Shown here one piece after another: positions 1 through 8,090 of a stretch of 64,000 nucleotides of DNA; position 1 is the stretch's first letter; the number at the start of each line of letters is the position of its first letter. The DNA comes from Rhizobium sp. WYCCWR10014 (GTDB taxonomy: Bacteria; Pseudomonadota; Alphaproteobacteria; Rhizobiales; Rhizobiaceae). The notes beneath the pieces were generated by a model, which saw nothing but the letters and a program-made list of their open reading frames with translations, did not search any database and had not been told where the DNA came from. The translations under genes were made by a program, and so were the position numbers. The stretch covers positions 62,001 to 126,000 of the forward strand of contig NZ_LXFU01000037.1 of the NCBI RefSeq assembly GCF_001657485.1. Reading direction: 5' to 3'.

Positions 1-109
1 AGGCGTGCTCGATCCAGAAGCGGCAACACTGAAGGCCGGTCCCGATCTCTACTTCAACCTCATGCGCGGCATCGCCAACAGCATGAAGGACTGCCTCTCC
101 AGCGCATGA
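1..109 (+). CDS. znuA: C-terminal end of ZnuA-like zinc-binding protein (partial)
   Basis: The window opens inside a gene whose last 35 codons are read from base 2 to a TGA at 107-109. The visible tail contains LDPEAATLKAGPDLYFNLM followed by a segment ending KDCLSSA. This matches my recollection of the C-terminus of ZnuA, the periplasmic solute-binding protein of the ZnuABC zinc importer, including the late cysteine. The next gene is a COG0523 GTPase preceded by a Zur-box-like palindrome, which fits a zinc regulon. Only the tail is seen, so the identification rests on a short match and on context. Confidence 0.6.
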   Translation, partial: GVLDPEAATLKAGPDLYFNLMRGIANSMKDCLSSA

Positions 110-126
110 CACTCATGCGCCGCTCC

Positions 127-149
127 GCGCGTCCTGCCGGACACGCGAC
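127..149. repeat. Fragment of a rhizobial-type intergenic repeat
   Basis: The core around GTCC, TGCC, GGAC with flanking GCG tracts resembles the hairpin end of the longer repeat at 8735-8811 and its inverted relative at 49070-49160. It lies between the znuA stop and its terminator. Confidence 0.35.
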
Positions 150-170
150 GCTCCAGGAGAGCTGAGGCGG

Positions 171-202
171 AAAAAGGCGGACAACCCCGTTCCGCCTTTT
201 TT
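171..202 (+). terminator. Rho-independent terminator after znuA
   Basis: AAAAAGGCGGA (171-181) pairs with TCCGCCTTTTTT (191-202) across a 9-base loop, and the 3' arm ends in a run of six T. Confidence 0.8.
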
Positions 203-215
203 CGACACATCAAAT

Positions 216-233
216 GTAATGATATAACATTAA
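216..233. promoter_or_regulatory. Zur-box-like palindrome upstream of the COG0523 GTPase
   Basis: TAATG (217-221) and CATTA (228-232) form an inverted repeat around an ATATAA centre, 23 bases upstream of the GTPase start at 256. The AT-rich palindrome of GTAATG...CATTA type resembles Zur operators of alphaproteobacteria. Zur is the zinc-responsive Fur-family repressor. Assignment is by motif and by znuA next door. Confidence 0.55.
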
Positions 234-255
234 ATACGAATCTGATGAGGTTCCC

Positions 256-1461
256 ATGGACAACAGACTTCCCGTCACGGTGCTTTCAGGCTTCCTCGGC
301 GCCGGCAAGACGACGCTGCTCAACCACGTGCTGACCAATCGCGAAGGTTTACGCGTCGCGGTTATCGTCAACGACATGAGCGAGGTGAATATCGATGCCG
401 CCCTGGTGCGCGACGGCGGCGCCAATCTCTCCCGCACCGAGGAACAGCTCGTCGAGATGACCAATGGCTGCATCTGCTGCACGCTGCGCGACGATCTGCT
501 GAAGGAGGTGCGCCAGCTCGCCGATCAGGGCCGCTTCGATTACCTCTTGATCGAATCGACCGGCATCGCCGAGCCCCTGCCCGTCGCCACCACCTTCGAA
601 TTTCGCGACGAGAATGGCCGAAGCCTTTCCGACGTCGCAAGGCTCGACACCATGGTGACCGTCGTCGACGCCGCCAATCTGCTTGCCGATTATGCCTCGG
701 CCGATTTCCTCGCCGACCGCGGAGAAACGGCCGGCGACGGCGACAACAGAACCATCGTCGACCTGCTGGTCGAGCAGATCGAATTCGCCGACGTCGTGGT
801 GCTGAACAAGATCGGCACGGCAACCAATGAAGAACGCGACGCCGCGCGCAAGATCATCACCGGCCTCAACCCGGATGCGAAGCTGATCGAGGCGGATTTC
901 GGCAAGATCGCCCTGAAAGACGTGCTCGGCACCGGCCGCTTCGATATCGACAAGGCCGAGACCCATCCGCTCTGGTACAAGGAATTGCACGGTTTCCGCG
1001 ATCACGTGCCGGAGACCGAGGAATATGGCATTCGCTCCTTCGTCTATCGCGAGAAGCGGCCCTTCCATCCGGCAAAGCTGCAGGCCTTCCTCGATCGGAC
1101 ATGGCCAGGCGTAGTGCGCGCCAAGGGCTTCTTCTGGCTGGCGACGCGCCCGCACCATGTCGGCGAGATCAGCCAGGCGGGCGCGATCGTGCGCACCGGT
1201 AAGATGGGTCTCTGGTGGGCGGCCGTACCCCGCGAACAATGGCCTGAGGAACCGGCCTTCATGCGCGCCATCGGCCCTTACCTCGACCCCGTCTGGGGCG
1301 ACCGCCGCCAGGAAATCGTCTTCATCGGCGCCGATCCGATGGACGAAGCCTGGATCAGGAAGGAACTGGACGCCTGTCTTATCAGGACAGACGCCTTCGC
1401 GCCCGAGCGTTGGCGCCACCTGCCTGATCCTTTCGCCAACTGGAACAGGCAGGCGGCATGA
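256..1461 (+). CDS. COG0523 (CobW/ZigA-type) metallochaperone GTPase
   Basis: This 401-residue protein is a G3E-family GTPase of the CobW/YciC/ZNG group, cytosolic proteins that deliver zinc or other metals to client enzymes. The Walker A motif GFLGAGKT is at residues 12-19, the family metal motif CICC at 72-75 and ESTGIAEP at 100-107. The C-terminal CobW_C domain fills about residues 260-390. The G4 position reads NKIG at 184-187 instead of NKxD, a visible deviation in the guanine-specificity loop. The start follows GAGG. The upstream Zur-like palindrome suggests expression in zinc shortage, and the stop overlaps the next small gene. Confidence 0.85.
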   Translation: MDNRLPVTVLSGFLGAGKTTLLNHVLTNREGLRVAVIVNDMSEVNIDAALVRDGGANLSRTEEQLVEMTNGCICCTLRDDLLKEVRQLADQGRFDYLLIESTGIAEPLPVATTFEFRDENGRSLSDVARLDTMVTVVDAANLLADYASADFLADRGETAGDGDNRTIVDLLVEQIEFADVVVLNKIGTATNEERDAARKIITGLNPDAKLIEADFGKIALKDVLGTGRFDIDKAETHPLWYKELHGFRDHVPETEEYGIRSFVYREKRPFHPAKLQAFLDRTWPGVVRAKGFFWLATRPHHVGEISQAGAIVRTGKMGLWWAAVPREQWPEEPAFMRAIGPYLDPVWGDRRQEIVFIGADPMDEAWIRKELDACLIRTDAFAPERWRHLPDPFANWNRQAA

Positions 1462-1637
1462 AGGCGAAGGCAATCAAACGCTATCTCTGCGTCTGTACCG
1501 AATGCGAACCGCTGCCGCCGATCGAAGGGCTTCATCCGCTGACGCACGAGGAGGATACCGACGCTGAAATCGGAAGACCAAGAGGTTTTCTCGACATCAT
1601 TGCTGAACGGGTCATGCCTTCACGCAGGCAATCCTAA
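1458..1637 (+). CDS. Small CxC-containing hypothetical protein coupled to the GTPase
   Basis: A 59-codon reading frame starts at an ATG that overlaps the GTPase stop (ATGA, 1458-1461), the usual arrangement for translational coupling. It begins [20 protein letters not shown], with cysteines at residues 11, 13 and 16 (CxCxxC). The rest is charged and rich in Glu, Asp and Arg. I recognise no domain. The cysteine cluster and the coupling to a metallochaperone GTPase suggest a metal-binding partner or client, but this is inference. The frame is short, so it could have arisen by chance. Confidence 0.5.
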   Translation: MKAKAIKRYLCVCTECEPLPPIEGLHPLTHEEDTDAEIGRPRGFLDIIAERVMPSRRQS

Positions 1638-1660
1638 AGCAGGTCATAACCGCCGCCGGC

Positions 1661-1715
1661 CCTTCCTCCTCCCTTTCATTCCTATGCTCGTCACAGGAAT
1701 GAAGGAGGAGGAAGG
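1661..1715. repeat. Long imperfect hairpin, rhizobial-type intergenic element
   Basis: A pyrimidine-rich arm (CCTTCCTCCTCC then CTTTCATTCCT) pairs almost perfectly with AGGAATGAAGG then AGGAGGAAGG across a loop containing TGCTCGTCAC. The TTCCT...GTCACAGGAAT core resembles an intergenic repeat I recall from Rhizobium. It sits between convergent genes. Confidence 0.5.
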
Positions 1716-1748
1716 GTGCGAAACGGCTACACGCCCTCCCAGAGTCAA

Positions 1749-1774
1749 AAAGGGCGGCCGAAGCCGCCCTTTCC
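1749..1774 (-). terminator. Rho-independent terminator, probably for the RcnB-like gene
   Basis: AAAGGGCGGC (1749-1758) and GCCGCCCTTT (1763-1772) form a 10-bp stem with a CGAA loop. Read on the minus strand the stem is followed by TTTTTGA, just downstream of the stop at 1790. The plus strand lacks a good T run. Confidence 0.7.
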
Positions 1775-1789
1775 CGATCTATCGACCGA

Positions 1790-2116
1790 TCAGCGTCCGG
1801 CAATAATGCTGGAGATGATGCCGCTGGTGACGCCGATCAGCAGGTAGTCATTGTCGGCCCGCACCCAGCGATAACCGCGCGGCGGAGGCGCCAGCCGGTA
1901 GCGGCGGTAGTCGTTGACATTGGAGAACCGGCGACGTTCGCTGGCATTGACGCGGTATCCCTTCTTCCAATGCGACCGGACGACCGTCTTCTTGACGACC
2001 ACCTTCTTCTGCACGACGACCGGCGGACGGCGATGATCGTCGGCGCTGGCCTGGGAAACAACCATCGGAGAAAGAAGGAAGGAGGCGGAAAGAAGAGCTG
2101 CAAAAATCTTTTTCAT
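1790..2116 (-). CDS. RcnB-like secreted protein
   Basis: This 108-residue protein starts with a clear signal peptide ending near ASA at about residue 25. A basic, Val/Lys-rich stretch follows, then the RcnB-type core (YRVNASERRRF, with DYRRYRLAPPPRGYRWVR) and a short hydrophobic end, SGIISSIIAGR. RcnB proteins are periplasmic and in E. coli help set nickel/cobalt efflux. Many alphaproteobacterial members are of unknown role, so metal handling is a family-based guess supported only by neighbouring metal genes. Confidence 0.75.
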   Translation of the reverse strand: MKKIFAALLSASFLLSPMVVSQASADDHRRPPVVVQKKVVVKKTVVRSHWKKGYRVNASERRRFSNVNDYRRYRLAPPPRGYRWVRADNDYLLIGVTSGIISSIIAGR

Positions 2117-2550
2117 GTGGGGGTCCTCATGTTGGGCACGTGACCAAACTAGGGCCGAAAAGATGAACCGAAACTGAAATAAAAATTAAACTTTCGTAAT
2201 GGAATCCAATAGCTACGGCTCGAAGCTTGTACTTTAGATTAAACTTATACTCAGCGCTCGAGGTTTTGGCGCCACCGGTTGGCTTCGTCTTCTGAAGCCC
2301 TTCGGCCTCTGCTGCTCATCGCCTGGAAGGCGCCGCCGTGGAGGGTTGTCCTGCTGCTGGCGGCAGGCGGCATCCTCTCTATTCGATCTAGTCTCGCCCA
2401 AAGGTGCTCAGCGCGCCAAGAGATGCATAAAAATTTGAAACGGGCGCATAATCGAGTTTCGAAGCGACGCATCTCGGGAACAGGAGAATTCTACATGTCC
2501 CGTGAGGGGACGATCAGATCAAGACAACGACGACCACAATGGAGGAAAAC
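2117..2550. other. Intergenic region without a convincing gene
   Basis: About 430 bases separate the divergent RcnB-like and glyoxalase genes. The first 130 bases are AT-rich and plausibly hold the RcnB-like promoter. A 73-codon minus-strand frame (2251-2472) has no family resemblance or clear ribosome binding site. I see no RNA gene. Confidence 0.5.
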
Positions 2551-2934
2551 ATGCCCGGTATCAGCATGCGCTACATCGTCGACGACGTCGACGCCGCGGT
2601 GGAATTCTACACGAGACATCTCGGCTTCTCCGTCGCGCTTCGTCCCGCACCGAGTTTCGCCATCCTGACCAGGGACGGTTTTCGTCTGTTCGTCAGCGGC
2701 ATGACGGGACCGGGCGGAGCAGCTCAAGCAATGCCCGACGGGCGAAAGCCGGAGCCCGGCGGATGGAATCGTATCCAGATCGAGGTCGGAGACTTGGAGG
2801 CGAAAGTCACCGCCCTGCGCCAAGCCGGTGCGCGCTTCCGCAACGAGATCGTGCAGGGCATCGGCGGCAAGCAGATCCTGGTCGATGATCCGGCCGGAAA
2901 CCCGATCGAGCTCTTCGAAGCGCCCAAGAGGTGA
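2551..2934 (+). CDS. VOC family (glyoxalase/bleomycin resistance fold) protein
   Basis: The protein has 127 residues if started at the ATG at 2551, which follows GGAGG at ideal spacing. An ATG 12 bases earlier contains that ribosome binding site and is less likely. It opens MPGISMRYIVDDVDAAVEFY and ends with DDPAGNPIELFEAPKR, the beta-alpha-beta-beta-beta halves and the metal-binding Glu position typical of the vicinal oxygen chelate superfamily. Substrate cannot be predicted; members include glyoxalases, dioxygenases and antibiotic-binding proteins. Confidence 0.8.
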   Translation: MPGISMRYIVDDVDAAVEFYTRHLGFSVALRPAPSFAILTRDGFRLFVSGMTGPGGAAQAMPDGRKPEPGGWNRIQIEVGDLEAKVTALRQAGARFRNEIVQGIGGKQILVDDPAGNPIELFEAPKR

Positions 2935-3148
2935 ATGGGGCGACGTCGGTCGTGCGGTTCACCACGCGTTTTACGCTTCGCATCGCGGTTTGCCACGCAT
3001 TTTGCGGCCAGCATCGCAACCCGACGCAGTATTTCGATTACGGCAGCCCGGCTTCGGCATCTCTCGCCCCAGGACTAGCCGGAACGCCTTGCCACCGGTG
3101 TGCGAGCGTGTAGTTTCAGATTCCCATCAATTCGAAGGCAGGGAAAAC

Positions 3149-4480
3149 ATGTCCGATTCCGCCGGCGGGCTCTCCGACTATGTTGGGATACTAGCCGTGT
3201 TTCTTCTCGTCGCCGCCAATGGCTTCTTCGTTGCCGCCGAATTCGCCCTGGTGTCGGTCAGGCGTAGCCGCGTCGCCGAACTCGCTGCGGCAGGCCGCAT
3301 GAACGCCTCGGCACTTCAGCGCGCCGTCGACAATCTCGACTCCAACCTTGCAGCCACCCAGCTCGGCATCACCATCTCGTCGCTCGCCCTCGGCTGGGTC
3401 GGCGAACCGGCGCTTGCCCACCTGATCGAGCCGCTGCTGTCCTGGCTGCCCGGGCAATGGGCGACGGCGGGCGCGCATACTGTTGCCGTCGTCATCGCCT
3501 TCATCATCATCACGGCCCTGCATATCGTGCTCGGCGAGCTCGCACCGAAGAGCCTGGCGCTTCAGCGCAGCGAGGCCACTTCGCTTGCCGTGGTGCGCCC
3601 GCTCGGTCTGTTCCTGGTGCTGTTCAAGCCGGCGATCTTTGTCCTGAACGGCATGGGCAACATGGTGCTGCGGGGCGTCGGTCTTCGCGCCGGAACCGGG
3701 GAATCGTCGTTCCATTCGCCGCAGGAGCTCAAGCTGCTGGTCGCCGAAAGCCAGGAGGCCGGCCTACTCAACCAGGTGCAGCAGCAGCTCGTCGAGCGGG
3801 TGTTCAACATCGGCGACAGGCCGATCTCCGACATCATGACCCCGCGTCTCGACATCGAATGGTTCGACGCCGATGACAGCGAGGCCGAGATCCTGAAGAC
3901 CATCCGCGAATGCAGCCACGAACAACTGCTGGTCGCCCGCGGCTCGATCGACGAGCCGATCGGCATGGTGTTAAAGAAGGATCTTCTCGACCAGGTTCTC
4001 GACGGCGGCAAGGTCCGGCCGATGGAGGTGATCAAGCAGCCGCTGGTGCTGCATGAGGGCACCTCGGTCGTCCGCGTGCTCGACAGCTTCAAGGCCTCAC
4101 CCGTTCGCCTCGCCATCGTCATCGACGAATATGGCAGCCTCGAAGGCATCGTCACCCAGACCGACCTGCTCGAAGCCATCGCCGGCGACCTGCCGGGATC
4201 CAACGAAGAGCCCGACATCGTCGTCAGGGAAGACGGGTCGCTCTTGATCGATGCGATGATGCCGGCCTTCGACGCCTTCGAACGGCTGGGCCTGCGCGAT
4301 CGTCCGGATGCCGATTTCCATACGCTGGCGGGCTTCGCGCTGCATCAACTCCAGCACATCCCCGAAGCCGGCGAAACCTTCGTCTTCGATAACTGGCGCT
4401 TCGAAGTGCTCGACATGGACGGCATGCGTATCGACAAGATGCTCGCGACGCGCATTTCCACGGATGGGGCGGAGGCCTAG
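3149..4480 (+). CDS. CNNM/CBS-domain transporter (hemolysin C/CorB family)
   Basis: A 443-residue inner-membrane protein. Residues 1-200 form a DUF21/CNNM domain starting with a hydrophobic helix (VGILAVFLLVAANGFFVAAE). A CBS pair lies at about 215-345, with IMTPRLDIEWF and RLAIVIDEYGSLEGIVT. A CorC/HlyC domain completes the chain at about 355-440. This family is linked to magnesium or other cation export (CorB/CorC, YtfL) and is often named hemolysin. The ATG at 3149 was chosen because the CNNM segment begins there. It converges with chrA with a 4-base overlap. Confidence 0.85.
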   Translation: MSDSAGGLSDYVGILAVFLLVAANGFFVAAEFALVSVRRSRVAELAAAGRMNASALQRAVDNLDSNLAATQLGITISSLALGWVGEPALAHLIEPLLSWLPGQWATAGAHTVAVVIAFIIITALHIVLGELAPKSLALQRSEATSLAVVRPLGLFLVLFKPAIFVLNGMGNMVLRGVGLRAGTGESSFHSPQELKLLVAESQEAGLLNQVQQQLVERVFNIGDRPISDIMTPRLDIEWFDADDSEAEILKTIRECSHEQLLVARGSIDEPIGMVLKKDLLDQVLDGGKVRPMEVIKQPLVLHEGTSVVRVLDSFKASPVRLAIVIDEYGSLEGIVTQTDLLEAIAGDLPGSNEEPDIVVREDGSLLIDAMMPAFDAFERLGLRDRPDADFHTLAGFALHQLQHIPEAGETFVFDNWRFEVLDMDGMRIDKMLATRISTDGAEA

Positions 4481-5892
4481 CCGACCGCCAGGGTCCAGAG
4501 CATTCCCGCGGCTGCGCAGGCTAGCAGCGTCGCGATCACGGAAGCCTTGAAGCGGAAGATCGCTATCGCCGCGGCGGCAGACAGCGCCATTGCCGCCGGC
4601 ACGGCCGATTGCAGCACGGGAATATCGAGCCGCAAGCCGCCAAGGCGGACGGTCGCAACCTCGGCAAACAGCGTGTGCAGGGCAAACCAGATAGCAAGGT
4701 TGAGGATGACCCCGACTACCGCCGCCGTTATGGCCGACATCGCGCCGGCGAGCGCAATGTTGCCGCGCAGTTTTTCGATGAACGGCGCGCCGAGGAAGAT
4801 CCACAGGAAACAGGGCACGAAGGTGACCCAGCTCGTCAGTATCGCAGCAAGGGTTGCAGCAAGCATCGGGTTCAGTGCTCCCGGATCCCGGTAGGCGCCC
4901 ATGAAGCCGACGAACTGAACGACCATGATCAGCGGCCCCGGCGTCGTCTCGGCCATGCCGAGACCATCCAGCATCTCGCCGGGTTTCAGCCAGCCGAAAT
5001 GCTGCACGGCCTCCTGCGCGACATAGGCAAGCACGGCATAGGCCCCGCCGAAGGTGACGACCGCCATCTTGCTGAAGAACAGGCCGATCTCGGTAAAGAC
5101 ATTGTCAGCACCGAAGGTTGCGTAAAGCGCCGCAAGTGGAGCGAGCCAAAGGGCGATCAGCACGGCCGAGATGCGCAGCGACCAGGCGAGATTCGGGCGC
5201 GCATGCGCCGGTATGCCTTCGCCGAGCGCCGACTCGGCATCCGACAGCACCGGGCCGCTCCCGGCCTTGTGGCCGCCGCCCGTCTGGAAGGCGGCAACCC
5301 CGAACCTGCCGCCGAGGAATCCCGCAATGCCGGCCGCGAGTACGATCAGCGGGAACGGTACATGGAGAAAGAAGATGGCGATGAAGGCCGCGGCCGCGAT
5401 ACCGACCATGACGCGATTCTTGAGCGCGCGGCCGCCGATGCGGATGACGGCCTGCGCGACGACGGCAAGCACCGCTGCCTTCAGCCCGAAGAACAGGCCG
5501 GCGACGATGCCGACATTGCCGTAAGCCGCGTAGATGTAGCTGAGACAGAGGATCGACAGGAAGCCCGGCAACACGAACAGCAGGCCGGCGACGAGACCGC
5601 CCACTGTCCGATGCATCAGCCAGCCGATATAGATGGCGAGCTGCTGCGCCTCGGGTCCGGGAAGCAGCATGCAATAGTTCAGCGCATGCAGAAAACGGTG
5701 CTCGCCGATCCAACGCTTCTCATCGACGATGATCCGGTGCATGACCGCGATCTGGCCGGCGGGCCCGCCAAAACTCAGGGCGGCAACACGCAGCCACACC
5801 CTGAAGGCTTCGCCAAACGAAACGCCGTGATGATGCCCCGCGTCTTCCTCCGCCATTTTGCTGCCGGACGCATTATCCGTCATCTCGACCAT
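4477..5892 (-). CDS. chrA: Chromate efflux transporter ChrA
   Basis: A 471-residue polytopic membrane protein with two CHR domains. The first holds FGGPAGQIAVMHRIIVDEKR and LLPGPEAQQLAIYIG. The second holds KMAVVTFGGAYAVLAYV and ETTPGPLIMVVQFVGF. ChrA exports chromate using the proton motive force. The chosen ATG is one base after the stop of the upstream rhodanese-ChrB gene and is served by AAGAAGAGAG inside that gene's end, so the two are probably translationally coupled. The N-terminus carries a short acidic, His-containing stretch before the first helix. Confidence 0.9.
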   Translation of the reverse strand: MVEMTDNASGSKMAEEDAGHHHGVSFGEAFRVWLRVAALSFGGPAGQIAVMHRIIVDEKRWIGEHRFLHALNYCMLLPGPEAQQLAIYIGWLMHRTVGGLVAGLLFVLPGFLSILCLSYIYAAYGNVGIVAGLFFGLKAAVLAVVAQAVIRIGGRALKNRVMVGIAAAAFIAIFFLHVPFPLIVLAAGIAGFLGGRFGVAAFQTGGGHKAGSGPVLSDAESALGEGIPAHARPNLAWSLRISAVLIALWLAPLAALYATFGADNVFTEIGLFFSKMAVVTFGGAYAVLAYVAQEAVQHFGWLKPGEMLDGLGMAETTPGPLIMVVQFVGFMGAYRDPGALNPMLAATLAAILTSWVTFVPCFLWIFLGAPFIEKLRGNIALAGAMSAITAAVVGVILNLAIWFALHTLFAEVATVRLGGLRLDIPVLQSAVPAAMALSAAAAIAIFRFKASVIATLLACAAAGMLWTLAVG

Positions 5893-5893
5893 C

Positions 5894-6709
5894 TCATGCT
5901 CTCTTCTTCGGCACCGGCCAGTTGTGGGTTTCCTCAGTCGCATCGCGGCACCAGCGGAAGAAGGCGTCGTAGAGAAGCATCCCGGCTTCGAGCTGTTCCA
6001 GATCGTCGGAATACATCCTGGAGAGGCCGAGCGAGGCGGCCAGCAGGCCCGCCGCCTCGGGCGCGAGATCGAGTCTTGCGGTATCCGCCGCCCTGACGAT
6101 CCGCGCCAGGCGCAGGAGCGGCTCCGATGCCAGCCCGAACTCCTCGACCATGACATCAAAGGTGCAGAGTTCGCCGCGATGGCTCCAGAACACGTCATCG
6201 ATATCGAAGGGCACCGCCCCGAAGCGCTCGCCGACGGCCAAAACCTCGGGCGCCGGCACGAACAGGAACACGGCGCTCGGATCGACGAAGCGCCGGATCA
6301 GCCAGGGGCAGGCGATGCGGTCGATCTTCGGCCGCGCCCGCGTCACCCAGACGGTGCGTCCCTCCGCGTCGCGGCGCGGCAGCTTTTTCTCGGGCACAGC
6401 CAGTCCACCTGTGATCCAGCCTTCGAAGCCGCCTTCGAGGCTCTCGGCGTCGATCCCGGCATGGCGGAGATAGGCGGCGACGCCATGGCTGAGCTTGCTG
6501 CCCTTCTGGCAGACCACGACGACGGAATCGCCATCGACGCTGCCCGCCCAGGACCCGACCTCGGCATGGCCCCGGCGGATCGAGCCAGGCACCAAACGCG
6601 GATCGAGCGCGAAGTCCTCCTCGGTGCGAACGTCGATAATGCAAGGCGCACCGGGGGTTCCAATGAGGCGGTTGAGCTTGTCAGGGGAAATTTCGAGAAA
6701 TGACGGCAT
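5894..6709 (-). CDS. Rhodanese-ChrB fusion, chromate resistance protein
   Basis: 271 residues. Residues 1-105 are a rhodanese-like domain with IIDVRTEEDF and active-site loop CQKGSK (Cys67). Residues 120-265 match the ChrB C-terminal domain (VTRARPKIDRIACPWLIRRF, FDIDDVFWSHRGELCTFD). ChrB proteins regulate or assist ChrA in chromate resistance. This rhodanese fusion may act enzymatically, for instance as a sulfurtransferase or reductase partner, rather than as a DNA-binding sensor; that is inference. It is the first gene of a two-gene operon with chrA. Confidence 0.85.
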   Translation of the reverse strand: MPSFLEISPDKLNRLIGTPGAPCIIDVRTEEDFALDPRLVPGSIRRGHAEVGSWAGSVDGDSVVVVCQKGSKLSHGVAAYLRHAGIDAESLEGGFEGWITGGLAVPEKKLPRRDAEGRTVWVTRARPKIDRIACPWLIRRFVDPSAVFLFVPAPEVLAVGERFGAVPFDIDDVFWSHRGELCTFDVMVEEFGLASEPLLRLARIVRAADTARLDLAPEAAGLLAASLGLSRMYSDDLEQLEAGMLLYDAFFRWCRDATEETHNWPVPKKRA

Positions 6710-7055
6710 GACGCGTCCCTCCGTTGATCGGTTTTACTGGACGCGATTCTTCAGCATGACGCCTCGTGGGGTGATCGCGACCCCATGCAGAAATCATTCG
6801 CAAACAGACCCTGTGGTGTCAAGCGCATTGCGCCATGGCGGCTTGCTGTCCGATCAGCCGACAGCTCTACCATCGGGTCTCTGCCGGTCGACCGCAAGCA
6901 GATGAGGAGTGAACGGCAAAGCCCGCGAATGCACGGAGCGCCAGTAAAGCGAGAATAGTGAGTACGAAAACCCAGTCAGCACAAGCGCTTCGGCCCAGAA
7001 CGGAACAAAATGCCCACTTCTGCATTCTTCTGTCACCGAAAGAGGAGAAAGTACC
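6710..7055. other. Intergenic region without a convincing gene
   Basis: About 345 bases between divergent genes. The only candidate is a 52-codon minus-strand frame (6867-7025) encoding one hydrophobic segment; it lacks a good ribosome binding site and I do not call it. The right end carries the ribosome binding site of the next gene. Confidence 0.5.
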
Positions 7056-7370
7056 ATGACGTACGACCCCAATAATGCCAACGACCCGAACCGCCCGCTG
7101 AACCCAAATCTGGATCTGCGCACCACGCCGAGCGCGCGCAGCAGTAATACGTGGGTCGTCTGGGTCGCTGCATTGGCCGTGATCGCTGTCGCTGCATTCG
7201 CCTATTCGCAGTGGAGCACCCCCGGCACATCCCCGGACACGACAGCCTCCACAACCCAATCAGAGCCGGCGCCGGCCAAGCCGATCGCTCCGACTGACAA
7301 CAGTGCAACGCCGGCACCGGCACCGGCACCAGCACCGGCCACTCCGCCGGCTGCCCCTGCACAGCAGTAA
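7056..7370 (+). CDS. Single-pass membrane protein with Pro/Ala-rich tail
   Basis: A 104-residue protein preceded by AGAGGAGAAAG. Residues 1-30 are Asn/Pro-rich and probably cytoplasmic. Residues 32-52 form one transmembrane helix (TWVVWVAALAVIAVAAFAYS). The remainder is a low-complexity periplasmic tail with Pro-Ala repeats (APAPAPAPATPPAAPAQQ). No enzymatic domain is visible. Such tails often span the cell-wall layer. The gene has its own terminator and appears monocistronic. Function unknown. Confidence 0.7.
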   Translation: MTYDPNNANDPNRPLNPNLDLRTTPSARSSNTWVVWVAALAVIAVAAFAYSQWSTPGTSPDTTASTTQSEPAPAKPIAPTDNSATPAPAPAPAPATPPAAPAQQ

Positions 7371-7387
7371 TCGCTGCTCGGTCAGAA

Positions 7388-7415
7388 GAAGCCGGCCCTG
7401 TGCCGGCTTCCTTTC
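7388..7415 (+). terminator. Rho-independent terminator
   Basis: GAAGCCGGC (7388-7396) and GCCGGCTTC (7402-7410) form a perfect 9-bp stem with a CCTGT loop, followed by CTTTCT. It closes the membrane-protein gene. Confidence 0.75.
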
Positions 7416-7427
7416 TGCTGCGAGCTC

Positions 7428-7456
7428 TTGAAGATTTTTTAAGCAAACCCTATTTA
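7428..7456 (+). promoter_or_regulatory. Sigma-70-type promoter for a candidate small RNA
   Basis: TTGAAG (7428-7433) and TATTTA (7451-7456) are separated by exactly 17 bases. No open reading frame follows; a structured segment with its own terminator does. Confidence 0.55.
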
Positions 7457-7462
7457 AGGGAT

Positions 7463-7558
7463 ACTAAATCTGTCTCTGACGGCTGACCACGGAGGTACTG
7501 GCAGCCGTTATCGAGACTGATCGAGGAAGGTCGGTGCGAGTTTCGCCCGGCCTTTTTT
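7463..7558 (+). ncRNA. Candidate structured small RNA (about 95 nt)
   Basis: Downstream of a good promoter the sequence folds into a long hairpin: GTCTC (7472-7476) with GAGAC (7513-7517), ACGGCTG (7479-7485) with CAGCCGT (7502-7508), and CCA with TGG closing a nine-base loop CGGAGGTAC (7490-7498). It ends with a terminator, AAGGTCGG (7527-7534) against CCGGCCTT (7547-7554) and a T run. The loop displays GGAGG, like a Shine-Dalgarno sequence, and the ACGGA pattern bound by CsrA-type proteins. I cannot assign it to a known rhizobial sRNA family. Confidence 0.6.
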
Positions 7559-7611
7559 CTTGACCTCGTCATCCATGCCGAACAGGCTGCTGGCAACGCC
7601 TGGATCGGGTA

Positions 7612-7914
7612 TTATTTGGGAATCCTGTTATAGAAGGACTGCGGATCGTACACGCACTCGTAGTCGAGGAGGCAAAGCTTGCCATTGGCATCCCTCACCC
7701 TTGCGGTGTCGTACTTGTCGCCGAGATTGCACCTGGCCGGCGGATAACGGAAGCTGCGGCCACCAAAGCCCATCCGCACAAAAACCGCCTTGTCCTTGCG
7801 GATGATCTGCGCAAGCTCTTCGCAACTGTGGTCCCTGGCATTGATCTCTACCGCCTCGACGGCAAGAGCCACGGACGGAAACAACAGTGCGACGGCCAGA
7901 ACAACGCTTTTCAT
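7612..7914 (-). CDS. Small secreted protein, first of a tandem paralogue pair
   Basis: A 100-residue protein beginning at the ATG at 7914, preceded by AGGAG. It has a signal peptide (MKSVVLAVALLFPSVALAVE) followed by a compact cysteine-containing domain: SCEELAQIIRKDKAVFVRMG, GFGGRSFRYPPARCNLGD and LCLLDYECVYDP. The neighbour at 8091-8387 shares the same motifs in the same order. Four conserved cysteines suggest disulfides in the periplasm. I do not recognise a named family, and the function is unknown. Confidence 0.75.
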   Translation of the reverse strand: MKSVVLAVALLFPSVALAVEAVEINARDHSCEELAQIIRKDKAVFVRMGFGGRSFRYPPARCNLGDKYDTARVRDANGKLCLLDYECVYDPQSFYNRIPK

Positions 7915-8090
7915 GGAAACTCCTGAATGTGAGAGAGCGAAGTTAGGGCATAGCACCCCATGCCGCCAGTCCGGAAACCCTCCGAACTGTACGCCTGAGC
8001 GCCGCCGCATGCACTTCCCGCTCGCTCCCTGTCTCAACCGGAAGCGCTTAGAACGCCGTGCGTCCTTTCGAACGCACAAAACACGATGCG

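Noticed and set aside
2251..2472. A 73-codon minus-strand frame in the RcnB/glyoxalase gap
   Set aside because: It has no ribosome binding site, an Arg/Ser-rich composition typical of chance frames, and no homology that I recognise.
4609..6096. A 495-codon open frame antisense to chrA and its partner
   Set aside because: It lies exactly opposite strongly conserved genes, its translation is Arg/Asp/Gly-rich with no domain, and such frames are expected from GC-rich third positions.
6867..7025. A 52-codon minus-strand frame with one hydrophobic segment
   Set aside because: It has no ribosome binding site or homologous pattern, and it sits in a promoter region; too weak to call.
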